Translations under genes and position numbers: made by a program
The notes under the pieces: model-generated
Database searches by the model: none
Told to the model about the DNA's origin: nothing
Seen by the model: only the letters and a program-made list of their open reading frames with translations
Source: Mesaphorura yosii
Lineage: Eukaryota; Arthropoda; Collembola; Poduromorpha; Tullbergiidae
NCBI GenBank assembly: GCA_009869945.1
Contig: WIXG01000160.1
Location: 1-64,000 of the forward strand
DNA length: 64,000 nt
Direction of reading: 5' to 3'
Shown here: piece by piece, positions 39,329 through 51,751 of the stretch
How positions within the stretch are numbered: the stretch's first letter is position 1
Layout: each line of letters begins with the position of its first letter

Positions 39329-42313
39329 ATGGAGCCCGAAGACGCCGAAGACAAGCTAAGTATACTTCACGGCATCTGCACCAGCGCTAGCAACACTGAC
39401 AGCGACAGCGCCTCGACGCTTGGCTCCTTCTTTGCACGTGTCCTCCAGGCACCACGATCAGGTGGCCGTGACGATGGCTCCATCGATCCCGACGCAACCG
39501 CTCTCCTCTGGCTTGAGCAGCGCCTCAGTTTCGATTGGCTCCAGCGGACATCAAGTGCCTTGGCATACGTGCTGCAGGATAAAATGGTCTCTTACAAATG
39601 CCGAAACGCTGGCGTGCCTGTCTTGATCGGGGTTTGCCTGCAGCCCTCGCCGTCCGCTGTCACCACTCTGTGTGCCGTCATGAAGACCGGCTATGCGTAC
39701 GTGCCCTTTGACGAAAGTTACCCAAACGCACGCGTTAAAGCCATGGTTGAAGGCTGTGGACTCCGGTTGCTCGTTACGGATGCATCGTGTGGAGAACAAA
39801 GGCGCTCCTTCTTTGAGGAGCTAGGCGTAAAGGTGCTGCTGGTGGAGGGGCTCTTCACTGAAGCAGAAACGCTGACGAGTGGTCAAGAGCCGGTACATCA
39901 ACCGCCTGGACTTAAAGGAGACGCCTTGGGAGCTGTACTTTACACTTCAGGGAGTTCTGGCACGCCGAAAGGAGTTTGCATTACACACAGGTAAGATGGA
40001 CCAGACATAAGAAAGACTTTCCGTTCTGACCCTCTGATTTTGACTCAAGGAACATTCTGAACCGCCTCCGATGGCAATGGACTAAATTCCCATTCACCAC
40101 CGTATCAAACGAGCTGGAAGTCTGCTGCTGGAAAACTTCTCTCACGTTCGTCGACTCCATCGCCGAGATCTTCGCTCCGCTCCTTGCAGGAATACCGCTC
40201 GCGATTCTACCCAAAGCCACGGCGGCCAACCCACATGCTTTGAGTCTCGCCATTCACGAATACCGAATCACTCGGCTTGTCTTGGTCCCTTCCCTTCTTC
40301 GGGCGTTGCTGGACACATTGCTCTGCATGGCCGAAGAGCCCGACCCGAGTCAGCTCCTGAAATCAGTTCGCCTTTGGGTCTCAAGCGGCGAGCCCCTGTC
40401 AGCAGCTCTGGTGGCTGATTTCTTCAAAGCCCTCGGCCGTGGCTCCGACGGGCCGGCTCTCGCCAATTTCTACGGATCGACGGAGATCATGGGCGACATT
40501 TCTTGCTCCACTTTCACCAGTCTGCAGGACGTAGAAGAGAAGCAGATCAAAGGAGCATTGCCAATCGCCGACGCTGGCTCCAGCTCGATCGTCGACAACA
40601 CAGCCGTTTACATCGTGGATCCCGTCACGAGTCGCCTCGCACGGAAGGGTGACGTTGGAGAAATTTGGGTCGCTGGAAGGAATGTGACTGCAGGTTACTT
40701 GGGCGGCTTGCGCACGGAACTGGCATCGAAATTCAGACCAAATCCTTTCCTACCACCATCTGGGTTTGAGACGGAAGGCTACGAGATGGTTTTCTGCACT
40801 GGAGACTATGGCGCCATTATCGAGGCACCTGGCGTCCCTGCTCGCCTGTACTGCAAAGGTCGCATCGATTCGCAGGTCAAAGTGCGAGGGCAGCGAGTGA
40901 GCTTGATCGAAATCGAGGCGACAATTCACCACAGCTTGCAGCACGCCGTGAGCAAAGCCTGCGTCCTCTGCCACCACCCCGGGGCTCCCGACCAGGCGCT
41001 TGTAGCGTTTATCATTCCAAAGGATCCCGAGTGCAAGCGGGCTGCTCTGGTCCAGGAACTACGCGGTCACCTCCGCCCGTGCGAGTACCCCGACGTGTGG
41101 CTCTTGCCAGGGGCAGACTTTCCGCGTCTTGTGAATGGCAAAGTTGACCGCCAGCGGCTTCTGACAGAGTATGAGAAAGAGAAGGAGCAGCGCCACCGAA
41201 GGCGGGAGCGAGAAGAATGTGCCCTTAAGAGGACGATGGAACGAGCTGAGGCCGATCTCGTGAAAGGGACGCCATCGATGGAGACGACGAGTATCCTGGT
41301 CACGGTTATCTCGGAGGTGACGGGCACTCCCTGCCAGGACATCGTCGACAACCTGCATTCGTCCTTCTACATCCTGGGCGGGAACTCTCTCAACTCGGTG
41401 GCTGTCGTCGTCCGTCTGTGGCAATTCGGGCTCCACATCGAAATCGGGGACTTTATCAGCGCCGGGTCGTTGCAGAGCATCGTCGACCTCCTGAAGCCAG
41501 TACCCGTGACTCCCACGAAGAGAAGCGTCCGTGTTAGGAAGGGGCAGGTGCACCAGCTGACGGCTTCAGCGCCCTTTCAGTGCCACCCAATTCAGGTGGA
41601 ACACCGCGAAGTCGTGACGAGCATCCTGGCGAAGGGCTTCGCGGAAAAGGGCGATTTGGAAAAGTACACTGGAGCCAGCTACGAAGACTACCAGCAGTAC
41701 ATCGACTCCATCTGGGAATCGGCGATTCTGAACAACGAATTATGGTGAGAAGCCCTGCTGATATCGACAACTGCAGGTTAACCATTCTGACCATTTAACT
41801 TGTGCCTTTTCTTGTAGTTTTGTGTGCCTTCGAGCCGCTGACCAACAAGTTGTCGGGGCATCACTGAATTTTGACTACGCCGACTTCTGTCGCCTGAATC
41901 CCTACAAGTCCTCCTCGGGAATTGCGCGAGTCTTCGAAATAATTCATTATATCGAGAACGGAGTCACCTGCAAGTTGCCGCCGGGTTACCGCCAAGGCCG
42001 TGCTGGGCAATTGGTTCGCTCTTCGCTTGCGGGCACCGACTCCAATCTCGACCACGCTCGGAACGTCCACGTCATGGAGCTCATGAGTAAGCATCTGACG
42101 AGATTGGCTTTCGACGGGGGCTACGAGGCCATTCTGAGCGTCAATACGAGCTCACTCACCCAGCAAATTGACCGGGACGTGCAGGGCTTCGAAACGCTGC
42201 TGGAGTACAGGGTCAATCAGTACACGGCGGAGGATGGCAGCCTGCCCTTCGCAGCAGCGCCAAATACGCAACTTGTGATTTGCTCCTTGATGCGACTGAG
42301 CAAAAAATCATGA
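39329..42313 (+). CDS. e: Ebony, NRPS-like beta-alanyl amine synthetase
   Basis: Predicted 950-residue protein from exons 39329-39990, 40050-41744 and 41818-42313 (introns of 59 and 73 bp, both phase 2). The order is that of Ebony. An adenylation domain activates beta-alanine, with P-loop-like YTSGSSGTPKG near residue 205, the NFYGSTE core, and KGRIDSQVKVRGQRV. A carrier domain follows with the phosphopantetheine-site motif LGGNSLNS near residue 666. A C-terminal amine-selecting domain (from about VEHREVV, with ASLNFDYADF) matches the acyltransferase-like fold of fly Ebony. The family joins beta-alanine to dopamine for cuticle sclerotisation and pale pigmentation, and to histamine in glia. 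Start: ATG at 39329 precedes DKLSILHG, which aligns to the fly N-terminus. An in-frame ATG at 39221 would add 36 residues, but CAG acceptor-like sites lie between them, so it may be untranslated. AATAAA is at 42351. Confidence 0.95.
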
Positions 42314-42576
42314 TTGATCATGCAACGGCAATTAACGAGTAGACTGAACCAATAAAAGCATTGCTGTCAGCTGTAGCCGGCTGCCGTTTGTATCTTTGTT
42401 CTTTTTTTCAATTACAATGCGCGGGAATTCAGTTTGATTCACTCATTGCAGGATTTGTTTGCTTTGGAAAATCAATCAACGGGGATTTGTTAGTAAACCA
42501 AATGAAAAATGGTTTATAAATATAAATAATAACAAATTTAAGATATCAGTGATAAGTTGAGCGGTTACTTATTTCA

Positions 42577-44216
42577 ATGGCTGACTGCGAGCCTGAGTTA
42601 GTGGTGCTTTCCAGCAGTGACGAAGACGAGCGTGAACCTCAATCAAGATTTCCAAGATCCCGGGCGAATCCACCGGCGGTATATAATCTTGAAGCTGATG
42701 AAGAAGATGAAGAACTGCTGGATCCTGATGACGACCCGCTAGAAGATTGGCCGAGGCTCTCGCTGTCGTCTCCGCCGTTGCCGCAGTCGCCTTCACCGCC
42801 CCCGCAAAGGCAGAAGAGCAATACTAGATTGAAGCCAGCTAAAATTACCTTCGCTAAGTCTAAACCAGCTCCGATCCTGCCAGACCCAGAGCCTTCTGAA
42901 TCACAAGATGACATCGTTTCTTACCGCGTCACAATGAAGAACTCCCAGAAGAAGGTCTCTGACAAGGAGGTGACGGAGAAGAAAATTGCCGCAGCCGCTG
43001 AGAAGGAGGCACGCAAGGCTGAACGCGAACAAATGAAGGCGATCAGGAGAAAGAAGAAAGAAGATCAGGAGCGGGAGAAGCAACTCAAGAAGACTGAAAA
43101 CGAACTTAGAAAAAATAGCAGGCCTGGGGAAGCATTTAAGGTAAGTTTGACTCATCCTTATCATAAGCTTTATTTTAGCGTGACTGAAGTTGTGTTTTGT
43201 GCTTTCGCTGTAAGTTCATGACCGTCCTGTTCGACCCCAACTTTGTCCACAAGGCAGCCGTTGAGCAGACTCTTGATTTGGCGGAGATCAATCACTGCAG
43301 TAACCCCAGCTTGATGCTGGACAACTCCATCCTCTTCGAGCGGGAGACGGTGTATCAGGCGATGGGCGAGGATCTGCAACTGCGCAAGTGTTCCCGGTTC
43401 AATCAGGAAGGCTTCATGTTCGTGTATCTCGAATCAGAAGAGGTCGTGCCAAAAATATTGGCTCTCATGGGCGAGGGAGATGAGGATGACGTTGACATTG
43501 TGACCTACGTGATTTCACTCAGGGCGACGTTCCCCGAAAAGCAGCTTACTCTCCTGGTGTATGGGATGGACGCATATTTCAAGAAGATCAAGAGGACTGA
43601 GCATCAGGAGTACCGCCAGCGGGTGCTGAATGCCGGCGCAGATGAAGTCAGTCCCAAGAAACGTCGAAAGAAGAAGGGGACGACACCCGGCGCCACGATC
43701 AAGTTTTTCGATTTTCAGAGCGCCATGATCGAGGTCCAGCTGAAGACGGGAGTCAACTACCGTGTCGTGAACAATGTCAAAGAGTTGTGTTTGATGATTG
43801 TGCAGTACACAAAGGCCATCGCCGATGCTCCCTTCAAACGCGCCCAACGAGAGCAGAGCGCCTTCGACTGGTACGCCCTCGCCGACACCAGCGGATCCAT
43901 CAAAGTGGACAAGGACACAGGGCAGGGGCTCAGTGCCTTGTGGACGGAGCAACTCCAGCAGTTTAACAACATTGGCGTGGATTCAGCGCTGGCAATCGCC
44001 CGCAAGTACCCCACTCCACTCGACCTCATGGAGGCCTACGAGCGGTGTCGCACGCAAGAAGAGGGCCACGCGCTCCTGAAAGACATTCCGGTTCGGACCG
44101 GATTCGGTCCTCTTCAGAAGACTCGGCGGCTAGGGCCCGAAGCGAGCAAGAAGCTCTTCCGTTTCTTCACTTCCACGGATCCTGAGCGCTGCCTCGGCTC
44201 GACTCTTAACATTTAA
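42577..44216 (+). CDS. EME1: EME1-like subunit of MUS81 structure-specific endonuclease
   Basis: Predicted 521-residue protein from exons 42577-43140 and 43215-44216 (one 74-bp phase-0 intron). The N-terminus is acidic, with VVLSSSDEDE resembling a SUMO-interacting motif. A Lys/Glu-rich coiled segment follows (about 125-188), then an XPF-family nuclease-like domain and a C-terminal helix-hairpin-helix region (roughly 440-520). As usual for EME1/Mms4, the catalytic ERKxxxD of the XPF/MUS81 nucleases is not seen, so this should be the regulatory partner that with MUS81 cuts replication and recombination intermediates. The length is close to that of the animal family. It starts 263 bp after the ebony stop. 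The exact acceptor (TGTAAG at 43214) is inferred from frame. Confidence 0.85.
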
Positions 44217-44614
44217 TTAAATACAATTATTTATTCAATGAATTCAATCATTTCAATTTTCGGATTTCGAACAAACTTACATATTCATTCAATCATTTGT
44301 AAGTTTATGTCTAATATTCGTGTATTAAAAAGAAAAAGGCCTACGATACGAAACACCGATAAGCTGATAAGCACTGAAGTAGTTGAGATGCGATTTCTTT
44401 GTTCTCTCCAGCTCCTTGCCGCCACTGTTTTGTGTTCCTTTCACTTTTCTGCTCTTTCTGCTCCCACCACGGTTAAATTGGTTCGGTTTTGGAAGTTGGA
44501 ATCGTCTTTCTTGCACTCGTGAAGGCGTGCGTGCATATTAAGGCATATTGCCATTTTTATGCCATGTGACAACAGCTGATACTGGTAAAGGTCGAAGAAG
44601 GAAGGGTCAAAGGA
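44217..44614. other. Intergenic EME1 to C2H2 gene
   Basis: About 400 bp with no supportable gene. It should hold the EME1 3' UTR (ATTAAA close to the stop) and the promoter and 5' UTR of the following zinc-finger gene. No TATA box is evident. Confidence 0.5.
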
Positions 44615-47600
44615 ATGAGTGCTTCTGTTTCGAGATTAAGATCAAGCAGATCGGGACCTATTTCCGAATCAAACCGTGAGGATGGAGGCGCGGCTTCATC
44701 GGCACCACCACCATCGGTGGATAACGGAACTGCATTCTGGATATCATGCCGATTTTGCACCCTGACGATTCCTGCGACGGCATTGGGAGTCAGTCAAGTA
44801 ATCGATCACGAAATTGAGTCTCACCCGCAGGAGTGGAGCCAAAATAAACAGTAAGCTCACATGCTTAAGGCAAGTAGCAATTAATTCGTATTTACAACAC
44901 TCTTTCACGCGTTGCAGGTCAAACTACTACAAAATATTCAAGTTACATGATCTCCGGATTGACGCTCGTCCAACGCATCCGCTCCTAAAGACGATCTTGA
45001 AATTAAATCAGTTCATGAGCAAAGTCAAAAGGTAGAGTCAGCATTTAATTATCTAGCTATTGGCGTACTTATCACAATGGTTATTACACAGGCCAAGAAA
45101 GGAAGGTGAAATAGTATCAGCTCCAAAACAAGAGGGTTCAGAAGTTATCACCACCGATTCCAAAGGCGAGGATGAGGATCAACGGCAAGTTCAAATTGTC
45201 AGTGCAAGCTCCAGCTCGGATGGGACCGCTGCTCTACAGGCAATTCCCTCTCCAGTTCCCACACTGTCCTCCTACACTGCTCCGGACCCCGCAGCAGCGA
45301 GAGACGACCGGACATGCGCGTATTGCCATCGTGTATTCAAGTTTCCGTCGGTGCTTCGGATCCACCTTAACTCGTGCGCTGTGTACAGCTCCCTCCAGAG
45401 GAGCCAGCACACCGATGGGCGTGGGGATGCATCCTCCGACCCGTCCGTCGTCTCACACACGTGTTCCGTCTGCTCCAAGTACTTTATCGACGCCGGGAAC
45501 CTTCGCAAGCACATGCTCCTCCACAGAGGACGTCAACGCGGTCTCTCATGCCCGTACTGCATCAAACAATTCCGGAATTCAATATTGCTGGACCAACACA
45601 TGGACAGCTGCCACGATAAGGAGCGGCCGTACAACTGCATTCACTGCACCGAGAAGTTCACCACCCAGACAGAGTGCAACCTTCACGTGTGTCAAACGCA
45701 TTCTGCAGCCATGGAGCCTCTGTCTGGGTCCGACCCAGGAGTGGAACCCGCACCTGTGCGGCGAACCGCTGCTTCCTCGAGCTTGATCTGCGAACTTTGC
45801 TCAACAGCGTGTCTCAACAGAATGGAGCTGATCAGCCACCGCGCAATTGTCCACCGAATCAGCGCCCAGCCCCTCAGCTCCAACTCGACGAGCGATAACA
45901 TTCAGGAGCTCGTCAATGCCGAGCCACCTGACACGGTGCCCGCTTCTGAGTCAGAATTCAAGTGTCCGTACTGTTCCGCCAGCTTCTCAACATGGAAGAG
46001 AATCGTGATTCATGTCAAGACACACAGAAGCAGGTGCAATTCGTCAAAGGCAGAGCGTTTCCCGTGCCGCTTTTGTGTCACGCACCTGAGCACTCCCGCT
46101 AAGGTTGTAAGCCACGAAAGGAAGATGCATCCGAAGGAGAGGCTGCGCGTTCGGGCGGAGCAGCAGCAGGACAAAGACTTGCGTGCATGTGAGGCCCTTG
46201 CTGCCGCGCAGTCACAAGCCCTCCAGCCTCCCGGCATCAACAGCGACGGGTCGACGTTGAAGCTGGAGTCAAAGTGTCGCTTCTGTCCGCTGTGGTTCTC
46301 CGACCGCCCCAAACGAGCCATCCACGAGAGACGGTCGCATACCGACGAACTGGGGAGCATCATGCTCAAGAGGGCGGAGGTGATCGAGAGAGAAAGCTTA
46401 GAAAATCCAAACAGCCCTGCTCCCGTTATCTCCATTGTGCCGCCAGAGAGACTGCTGGTTGGGCAGCAGGTTCAGTCTGTTCCCACGCCGGTCATTACTC
46501 GCCGGGGTAGCCAAGAAGGACAGAACGACGACACGAGGATCCTGGCGGAAGAGGTTCATGTGGAGGTCAAACCCGACTGCCTCAACGAGTACTTGGACGA
46601 ATCGGGGTCGGGGGTTGGCGTCATACCTGCTCTGGCCAAAGTCCCATCTTCCTCTGCTTCGGCGGCACCTCAAAGTCACGTTCAACGCCGTGCCTCGGGA
46701 CAGCAGATAGCTGAAACGAGTCTGACGCATCTTCTCTCACCCGCCATACCTGTGCCGCTAAAAACGAGCGCCCCGCCGACACGCCCGCACATGGAGGTTG
46801 ATCCGCTTGGTTCTGCAGTGCCAATCGGGTCATTCTGGTGTCAATTCTGCGGGCAGGACTTTGACGAGTTCCAGCCACTCACCATGCACTTGGACAGTCA
46901 CAACTACTGCGCACTCTGCGAGAAGAAGTTTGCGACTTCGCCGCGTTACCGCCAGCACCTCCTCTCAGACCACGACCGACTGCGGAGGCTCTTCTGCCAA
47001 ACATGCTGTGCCGCCTTCGAAGACCTCCACGCCTACTGCAAGCACTCGCTCGAGATGCACGGCATCCGAACCGATCCGCTTGGAGTCTCAGCACCAACGT
47101 GGGCAGTGTCAGGCGGCGCACCGACCACGAGCTCCTATCAGCAGCAACAAGCAACTGTCACAGCGCCAGCCTCGTCGCAGTCCACGACAGTTCCTGTGCC
47201 CTCCCGTGGCGGTGGCGGAACTGCTCTACATCCACGACTTCCATTAATCGGGTCTGTCCGTGTCACAGCGTCGTACACCTGCTCAACTTGTGCTCAATCC
47301 TTTCCAGACGGAAGCAGCCTACACGTCCACTACGTTAACAATCATACGGAGGCCGGGCTCACAAGCGTCCAGCGTGCGCCTGTGCCCCATTCACAAACTC
47401 AGTCCCTTGCTGCCCGTGGAATGGCCCCAGCTCAGGCACAGCCACAGCTCCACCAGCAGCAGCAGACGCCTGTGCCTCCGCCTTCACAGCAGTATCACAA
47501 TCTGCCACAACAACAACGTCAATATCAACAAGCTGCAATTCCACCTGCAGCAGGAGCGGCAGCGGGGGAAACCGTTTACTATCGAGGAACCCCTCCTGCT

Positions 47601-48437
47601 TACCAAGCACCAGCTCAAGCGCCAGTCCACAACTACCCTTCCACAAGTCATATTCAAAACCCGAACCCCACCTTGGCGTTGGTCGCCCGACCAGCAACTT
47701 CCACCGAAGGAGGCTTGAGCTCGTTTATCTGTGACCTCTGTGGACTGCGGGAATTCAGCGCGGCCTCACTCTTCAGCCACAAAATTTACAAACACGGCTA
47801 CACGGCTGCAGACACCGTCAACCAGATGATTAACAGCCGTGTCATCGCCGCCTCGACGGCGTCTCTGTCTGCTCCTTCCTACGAACAGCAGCACCAGCCG
47901 CAGCCTCAGTATCAATACCAACAACAGACACAGGCGCCCCTGCAACAACAACCGACGTCAGCCCCAATCAGCGAAGGCATTGAGATAACAAATGTGAGGG
48001 TGGTAACTCGAAATCCGAACTCAAACCAATATCAACAGGGCGCGTCATTCGGGGCTGGCGGAGATGGCTTGATACTTCAGGAGTTTCTTCAACCACAGCA
48101 ACAGATTGCGAATGCGCCAACTCGGAGTCAGCTGCAGGTAGCTCAGCCTTCGTCCGTCTACCAGCAACTGCAGCGGTTTGTCCTCAGCAAGCAGGTGCAG
48201 CAGCGGCAACGAGTGCAGCAGCATGCACCCGCCATTCAAGCGGCAGTGGCGGTGCCTTCCACGTCGACAAGCGTCGGCTTGTGTGGAGGCAGTGTGATTT
48301 CAACGAGAGATCCTATGAATCAGTGCACGTACTGCCAAAACTGGTTCAACTCCAGACAGGAGCTGATCGAACACTGCAAGCTTGTCCATAAAATGTACTT
48401 TTGGCAATACTCATCGGCCGGAACCTCTAAACAGTAG
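44615..48437 (+). CDS. Large multi-C2H2 zinc-finger protein with Gln-rich linkers
   Basis: Predicted 1231-residue nuclear protein from exons 44615-44850, 44918-45031 and 45092-48437 (introns of 67 and 60 bp, phase 2). The first two exons are short; exon 1 has a C-x2-C followed by two His (CRFC and HEIESH), which may be a degenerate BED or C2H2 finger. The main exon carries 14 recognisable C2H2-type fingers: eight in the first third (from CAYCHRVF to CRFCPLWF), three in the middle (CQFC, CALC, CQTC), then CSTC, CDLC and a C-terminal CTYC finger. Some deviate from the consensus, for example the first ends in Cys. Long Ser/Thr/Pro and Gln/Pro/Ala-rich linkers separate the finger groups. The likely role is DNA binding or chromatin regulation; I do not recognise an orthologue. 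AATAAA lies about 120 nt after the stop. Confidence 0.85.
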
Positions 48438-48819
48438 CTCCCGCCCTGAGCAGAGATTATCAATAGGACATGGAACGATAAGTCTGAATTGATATTATTA
48501 AAGAGATGCTTGCAATGTTTATTTATGCAATTGTAATTTAGAACCAATACAATAATTTAATAAAGACAATCGGTAATTGCAAGACGACGAAGAACGTCAG
48601 TTAATTTATTCGGGTCTCCGGTGTATCCATCGAGAAAAGGGACGGAGGCCTCATACGGTTCCGCAAGAGGCAAAGGAAGAGAGGGTGGCACGAAGCGGCA
48701 ATTATCTGAATTTGAAACTAGAGAGGTTGAATCTGGGGAAGTATTCAATTGACAGTGACTTTATACACTTTATTACCTTCTCCCCACTCTTAATTCTGAT
48801 TAATCGTAGGTGGGAGAGT
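48438..48819. other. Intergenic / 5' UTR of first ZAD gene
   Basis: About 380 bp holding the 3' UTR of the upstream zinc-finger gene (AATAAA near 48557) and probable untranslated sequence of the next. A T/C-rich tract ending in CGTAG just before 48810 looks like an acceptor for a 5' UTR intron. Confidence 0.45.
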
Positions 48820-51140
48820 ATGGCAGAGCCTGCCACCGACTCGAAGTCGTCATCTTCCTGTTTTGTCTGCGAATCCATCGACGACATCGGCTCCCTCGAA
48901 TCAGGGCTGATTGAGTGTGTTTGCCATTTGTTTAACCTCAAGCCATTGGATACTTATCGTGTCACGATATCCACGGAGGCAGTATGCGATCGGTGCAACA
49001 CGGTTCTCCAGTCGGTGCATTCCATGCTGCAGGAAGTTAACAGGCTCCTACGAGAAATCAGTGATTCACGAAGACTGATTAGAAGGTTAGTAAGAGAAAG
49101 CGGGCATCATCATGAGCATTCCACCCACCACCGAAGGGACTTGAGGGAGAAAATTGTCCGGCCTTCGGAAAATTCGGACGAGGATCAGAGGGGTAAGTGG
49201 CGATCTGGACCATTGAGAACACGGCATCAAGCGTGATACTGATCTCTCTTCTTTTCTTCTTAATTCAGGATCAGAAACCCACTCTGCTCCTGCTCTTGCA
49301 GCCTTCGCATTCGACTTCCATGATGCAGAGGAAGTCCATATCTACGAGGCTGAAAATATAATCGATCATTATGGAGAATCTCCGCCAGTGACGTCGATTG
49401 AAGCGAATGTTCCTGAAGTTGTTGCTGAAATCGAAATCGACAGAGGTCAACCCCCGGATGCCGTCGGTGCCGTGAACCTGGAGGAGCCTGCCAGCATTCT
49501 TTCCAAGCAGCCAAAAGTCTCTCTACGTCGAATGCCAATGATTGATCTCTTCCTGAAGAGAGCCAAACAGCAGATGTCGACACTACCTCAGGTTGCTCGA
49601 CGTACGGTGCCCAAGAAGAGAGTCGATGACGAAACTGTGCCCACCTCCTTCCCCAAAGGCCTGGGACAAATTAAACAGGAACCGACCGACGTTGAGGCGA
49701 CGGAGCTCATGGACTTGGATTTGGATGTGCTTGGAATGGATTCAACCGAAGCACTCCCGCGGAGGTCATCAAGGAGGTCTAGCCCCAGGTATGCATATGC
49801 CTTCCCGAGCATGCAAGGCTAGACAAATTCTAATTATCTAATTCACGCTTACTCCGTTTCCATTTCCTCTTCCTTCCAGGAAAACAAACTTCAAATACGG
49901 GGACGACGACGACGACAATGACGAAGACTTTCAGCCCGACGAAGAGGCAAGTGAAAACTTACAGTCACCCTGCAGTTCCGAAGGACGACTGCCTGGCGAG
50001 GAAGACGATGCGGAGGCTGACCTTCTCGCAGGCGTCCTGCGCTTTGGGCCAACTGTGTCTCCACCCGCCAAAGGCAAGCATGCCTGCCGTGTGTGCGGGA
50101 AGCCGTTCAAGACGGCCGAGTACGCCCGCATGCATGTGCGCACCCACCGCACGGAGTTGCCCTTCAAGTGCCAGGTGGCTGAGTGCACCGCCTCTTACCA
50201 CACCGCTAAATCGCTTCGTCGTCACATGAGCCTGTTTCACGACCCGGAGAAAGAGCGGACTCGAGCCCAGCAGGCACAACCACTCGTGTACAGGAGCAAG
50301 GTAAAGAAGTTTGAGGACGGAAACGGCGACAAGGAGCCCGTGCAGAAGCCGGTGTTCATGTGCGAGCAATGCCCATCCAAGTTCAACACACACCACCGGT
50401 TTCTTGCCCATCTCGACAGCCACAAACCCCCGTCGGAGCGGAAGCTCGTCTGCGAGGAGTGCGGGTTCGGCTGCTATGCCCGCCACCGCATGAACAAGCA
50501 CAAGCGACGGGTGCACGACCCCGACTTCAAGCGCGAGTTCCGACAGCGCGTCAAGCGACAGTGTCCCGAGTGCGGGCTTATCGTTCGGGACCTCAGCCAC
50601 CATCGCCTCGTGCACACCGACCGCAAACCGTTCGACTGCAGTTTCTGCGGGCAGGCCTTTCGCCGGAAGGAGAGTCTGGCCGTGCACCTGCGCGTGCACA
50701 CCGGCGTCCGTCCGTTCCCCTGCGACCGCTGCGAGGCGGCGTTCAAGACGAGCCACGGACTCAAACGTCACGTGTTCATCCACTCCGAAGAGCGTCCGTT
50801 CGTGTGCGACACATGCGGCAAGACCTTCCGTTTTAAGAGCAGCCTAACCGAACACCTCCACGTGCACGGGTCGAGCAAGCCGCACAGATGCAACGGCTGC
50901 GGCAAGCGGTTCAAAGAGCGCGACGAACTCCAGCAGCATTGCGAAGTGGACCACGCTCCCCAGGCAGAGGCCACGAAGCGGAAGCGGGACAACAGCTACA
51001 GAGAACGCATCAAGAAACAGCCCACAGCGTTGTCGTCGTCGGAGCAGTCGGGGACGGCTCCGGCTCCTCAGCACATTGCAGAAGTTGCAACCCTCGTCCC
51101 AGTCTCAATTCCTAGTACACAGAGCCTCATTTTGTACTGA
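48820..51140 (+). CDS. ZAD and C2H2 zinc-finger protein (tandem copy 1)
   Basis: Predicted 717-residue protein from exons 48820-49192, 49269-49788 and 49880-51140 (intron phases 1 then 2). The N-terminus is a ZAD (zinc-finger-associated domain) with paired cysteines CFVC and CDRC. Next comes an Arg/His-rich segment, then an acidic linker with IKQEPTD, a plausible SUMO site (psi-K-x-E), then nine C2H2 fingers starting at CRVCGKPF. Finger-linker spacing is canonical in the last five. ZAD proteins are insect nuclear DNA-binding regulators that dimerise through the ZAD. Intron phases, domain order and finger sequences match the gene at 52109-54700, so the two arose by local duplication. Start: the ATG at 48820 is the last one before the ZAD and follows a probable 5' UTR acceptor. 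AATAAA is at about 51160. Confidence 0.88.
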
Positions 51141-51283
51141 AATTAACAAGGAATATTGCTAAATAAATTACAATTACCGCAATCTATCGTCAATTGTCAA
51201 TTAGTCATAATGACTCATTATTAGGGAGCATCGAGCTTTTCCACAATTAATCTTGCCAATTAAAATCCAATTACGCCTCACAG

Positions 51284-51290
51284 TATAAAT
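51284..51290 (+). promoter_or_regulatory. TATA box of I78-like gene
   Basis: TATAAAT lies 51 bp before the start codon of the small secreted protein, leaving a short 5' UTR of roughly 20-30 nt. A strong TATA and short leader are typical of highly or inducibly expressed secreted-peptide genes. Confidence 0.6.
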
Positions 51291-51340
51291 GCAATCAGTT
51301 TTCCTTCCGATTGCCCTGTACTCATTGAACGTAAGGTAAA

Positions 51341-51751
51341 ATGGCTCACTTTTCCATCATCGTCTTGGTCTTGACAGTGGTACTGGTGGCTTCTTCCAAC
51401 GGAGCGGCGCTGGGGGCTTCACGCGAAGGTCGCTTGATTGCGGCAGCAAGCGAAGCGGACGCGGAACACTGGCGCAGTGAATTGATCGGCAAGCGAATTG
51501 TAACCGGTCCGGTGCAGGACCCATCCAATGAGGTATCTGTGCAACGATGTCATGCCATCCATCCTCTGATTCCTCTGATTGATTGGCTGATAATTGATTC
51601 TTTCTTATCTCAGTTTTCTGAGGCCGACCTGCCTCGCCCGAACCGTATCTACACTCAGGGTTCGGCTCTGACGATGGACTACAACTCCAACCGACTCAAC
51701 GTAGCCGTCGATCCGGATTCTGGCCGCGTAGTGTCCGTCGGCTACTTTTAA
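51341..51751 (+). CDS. Small secreted protein resembling protease inhibitor I78
   Basis: Predicted 109-residue protein from exons 51341-51532 and 51614-51751 (one 81-bp phase-0 intron). Residues 1 to about 22 form a signal peptide (MAHFSIIVLVLTVVLVASSNG). The mature part contains WRSELIGKR, then RPNRIYTQGSALTMDYNSNR and LNVAVDPDSGRVVSV. This pattern (RP...G..TMD...NRLNV..D..GR(V/I)..V) matches the I78 family, small inhibitors of serine proteases with a reactive loop near the N-terminal half. The usual C-terminal Cys-Gly is replaced by Gly-Tyr-Phe and no mature cysteine is present. It sits alone between two ZAD zinc-finger genes, so position gives no functional clue. The family call rests on motif memory, not alignment. 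Confidence 0.72.
   Translation: MAHFSIIVLVLTVVLVASSNGAALGASREGRLIAAASEADAEHWRSELIGKRIVTGPVQDPSNEVSVQRCHAIHPLIPLIDWLIIDSFLSQFSEADLPRPNRIYTQGSALTMDYNSNRLNVAVDPDSGRVVSVGYF

Noticed and set aside
39052-39390. 112-codon frame overlapping the ebony start
   Set aside because: It is out of frame with the clearly homologous adenylation domain and has no recognisable content.
45172-51115. Many 60-270 codon frames overlapping the zinc-finger exons on both strands
   Set aside because: They are shadows of GC-rich finger coding sequence; the finger frame alone has the C2H2 pattern.
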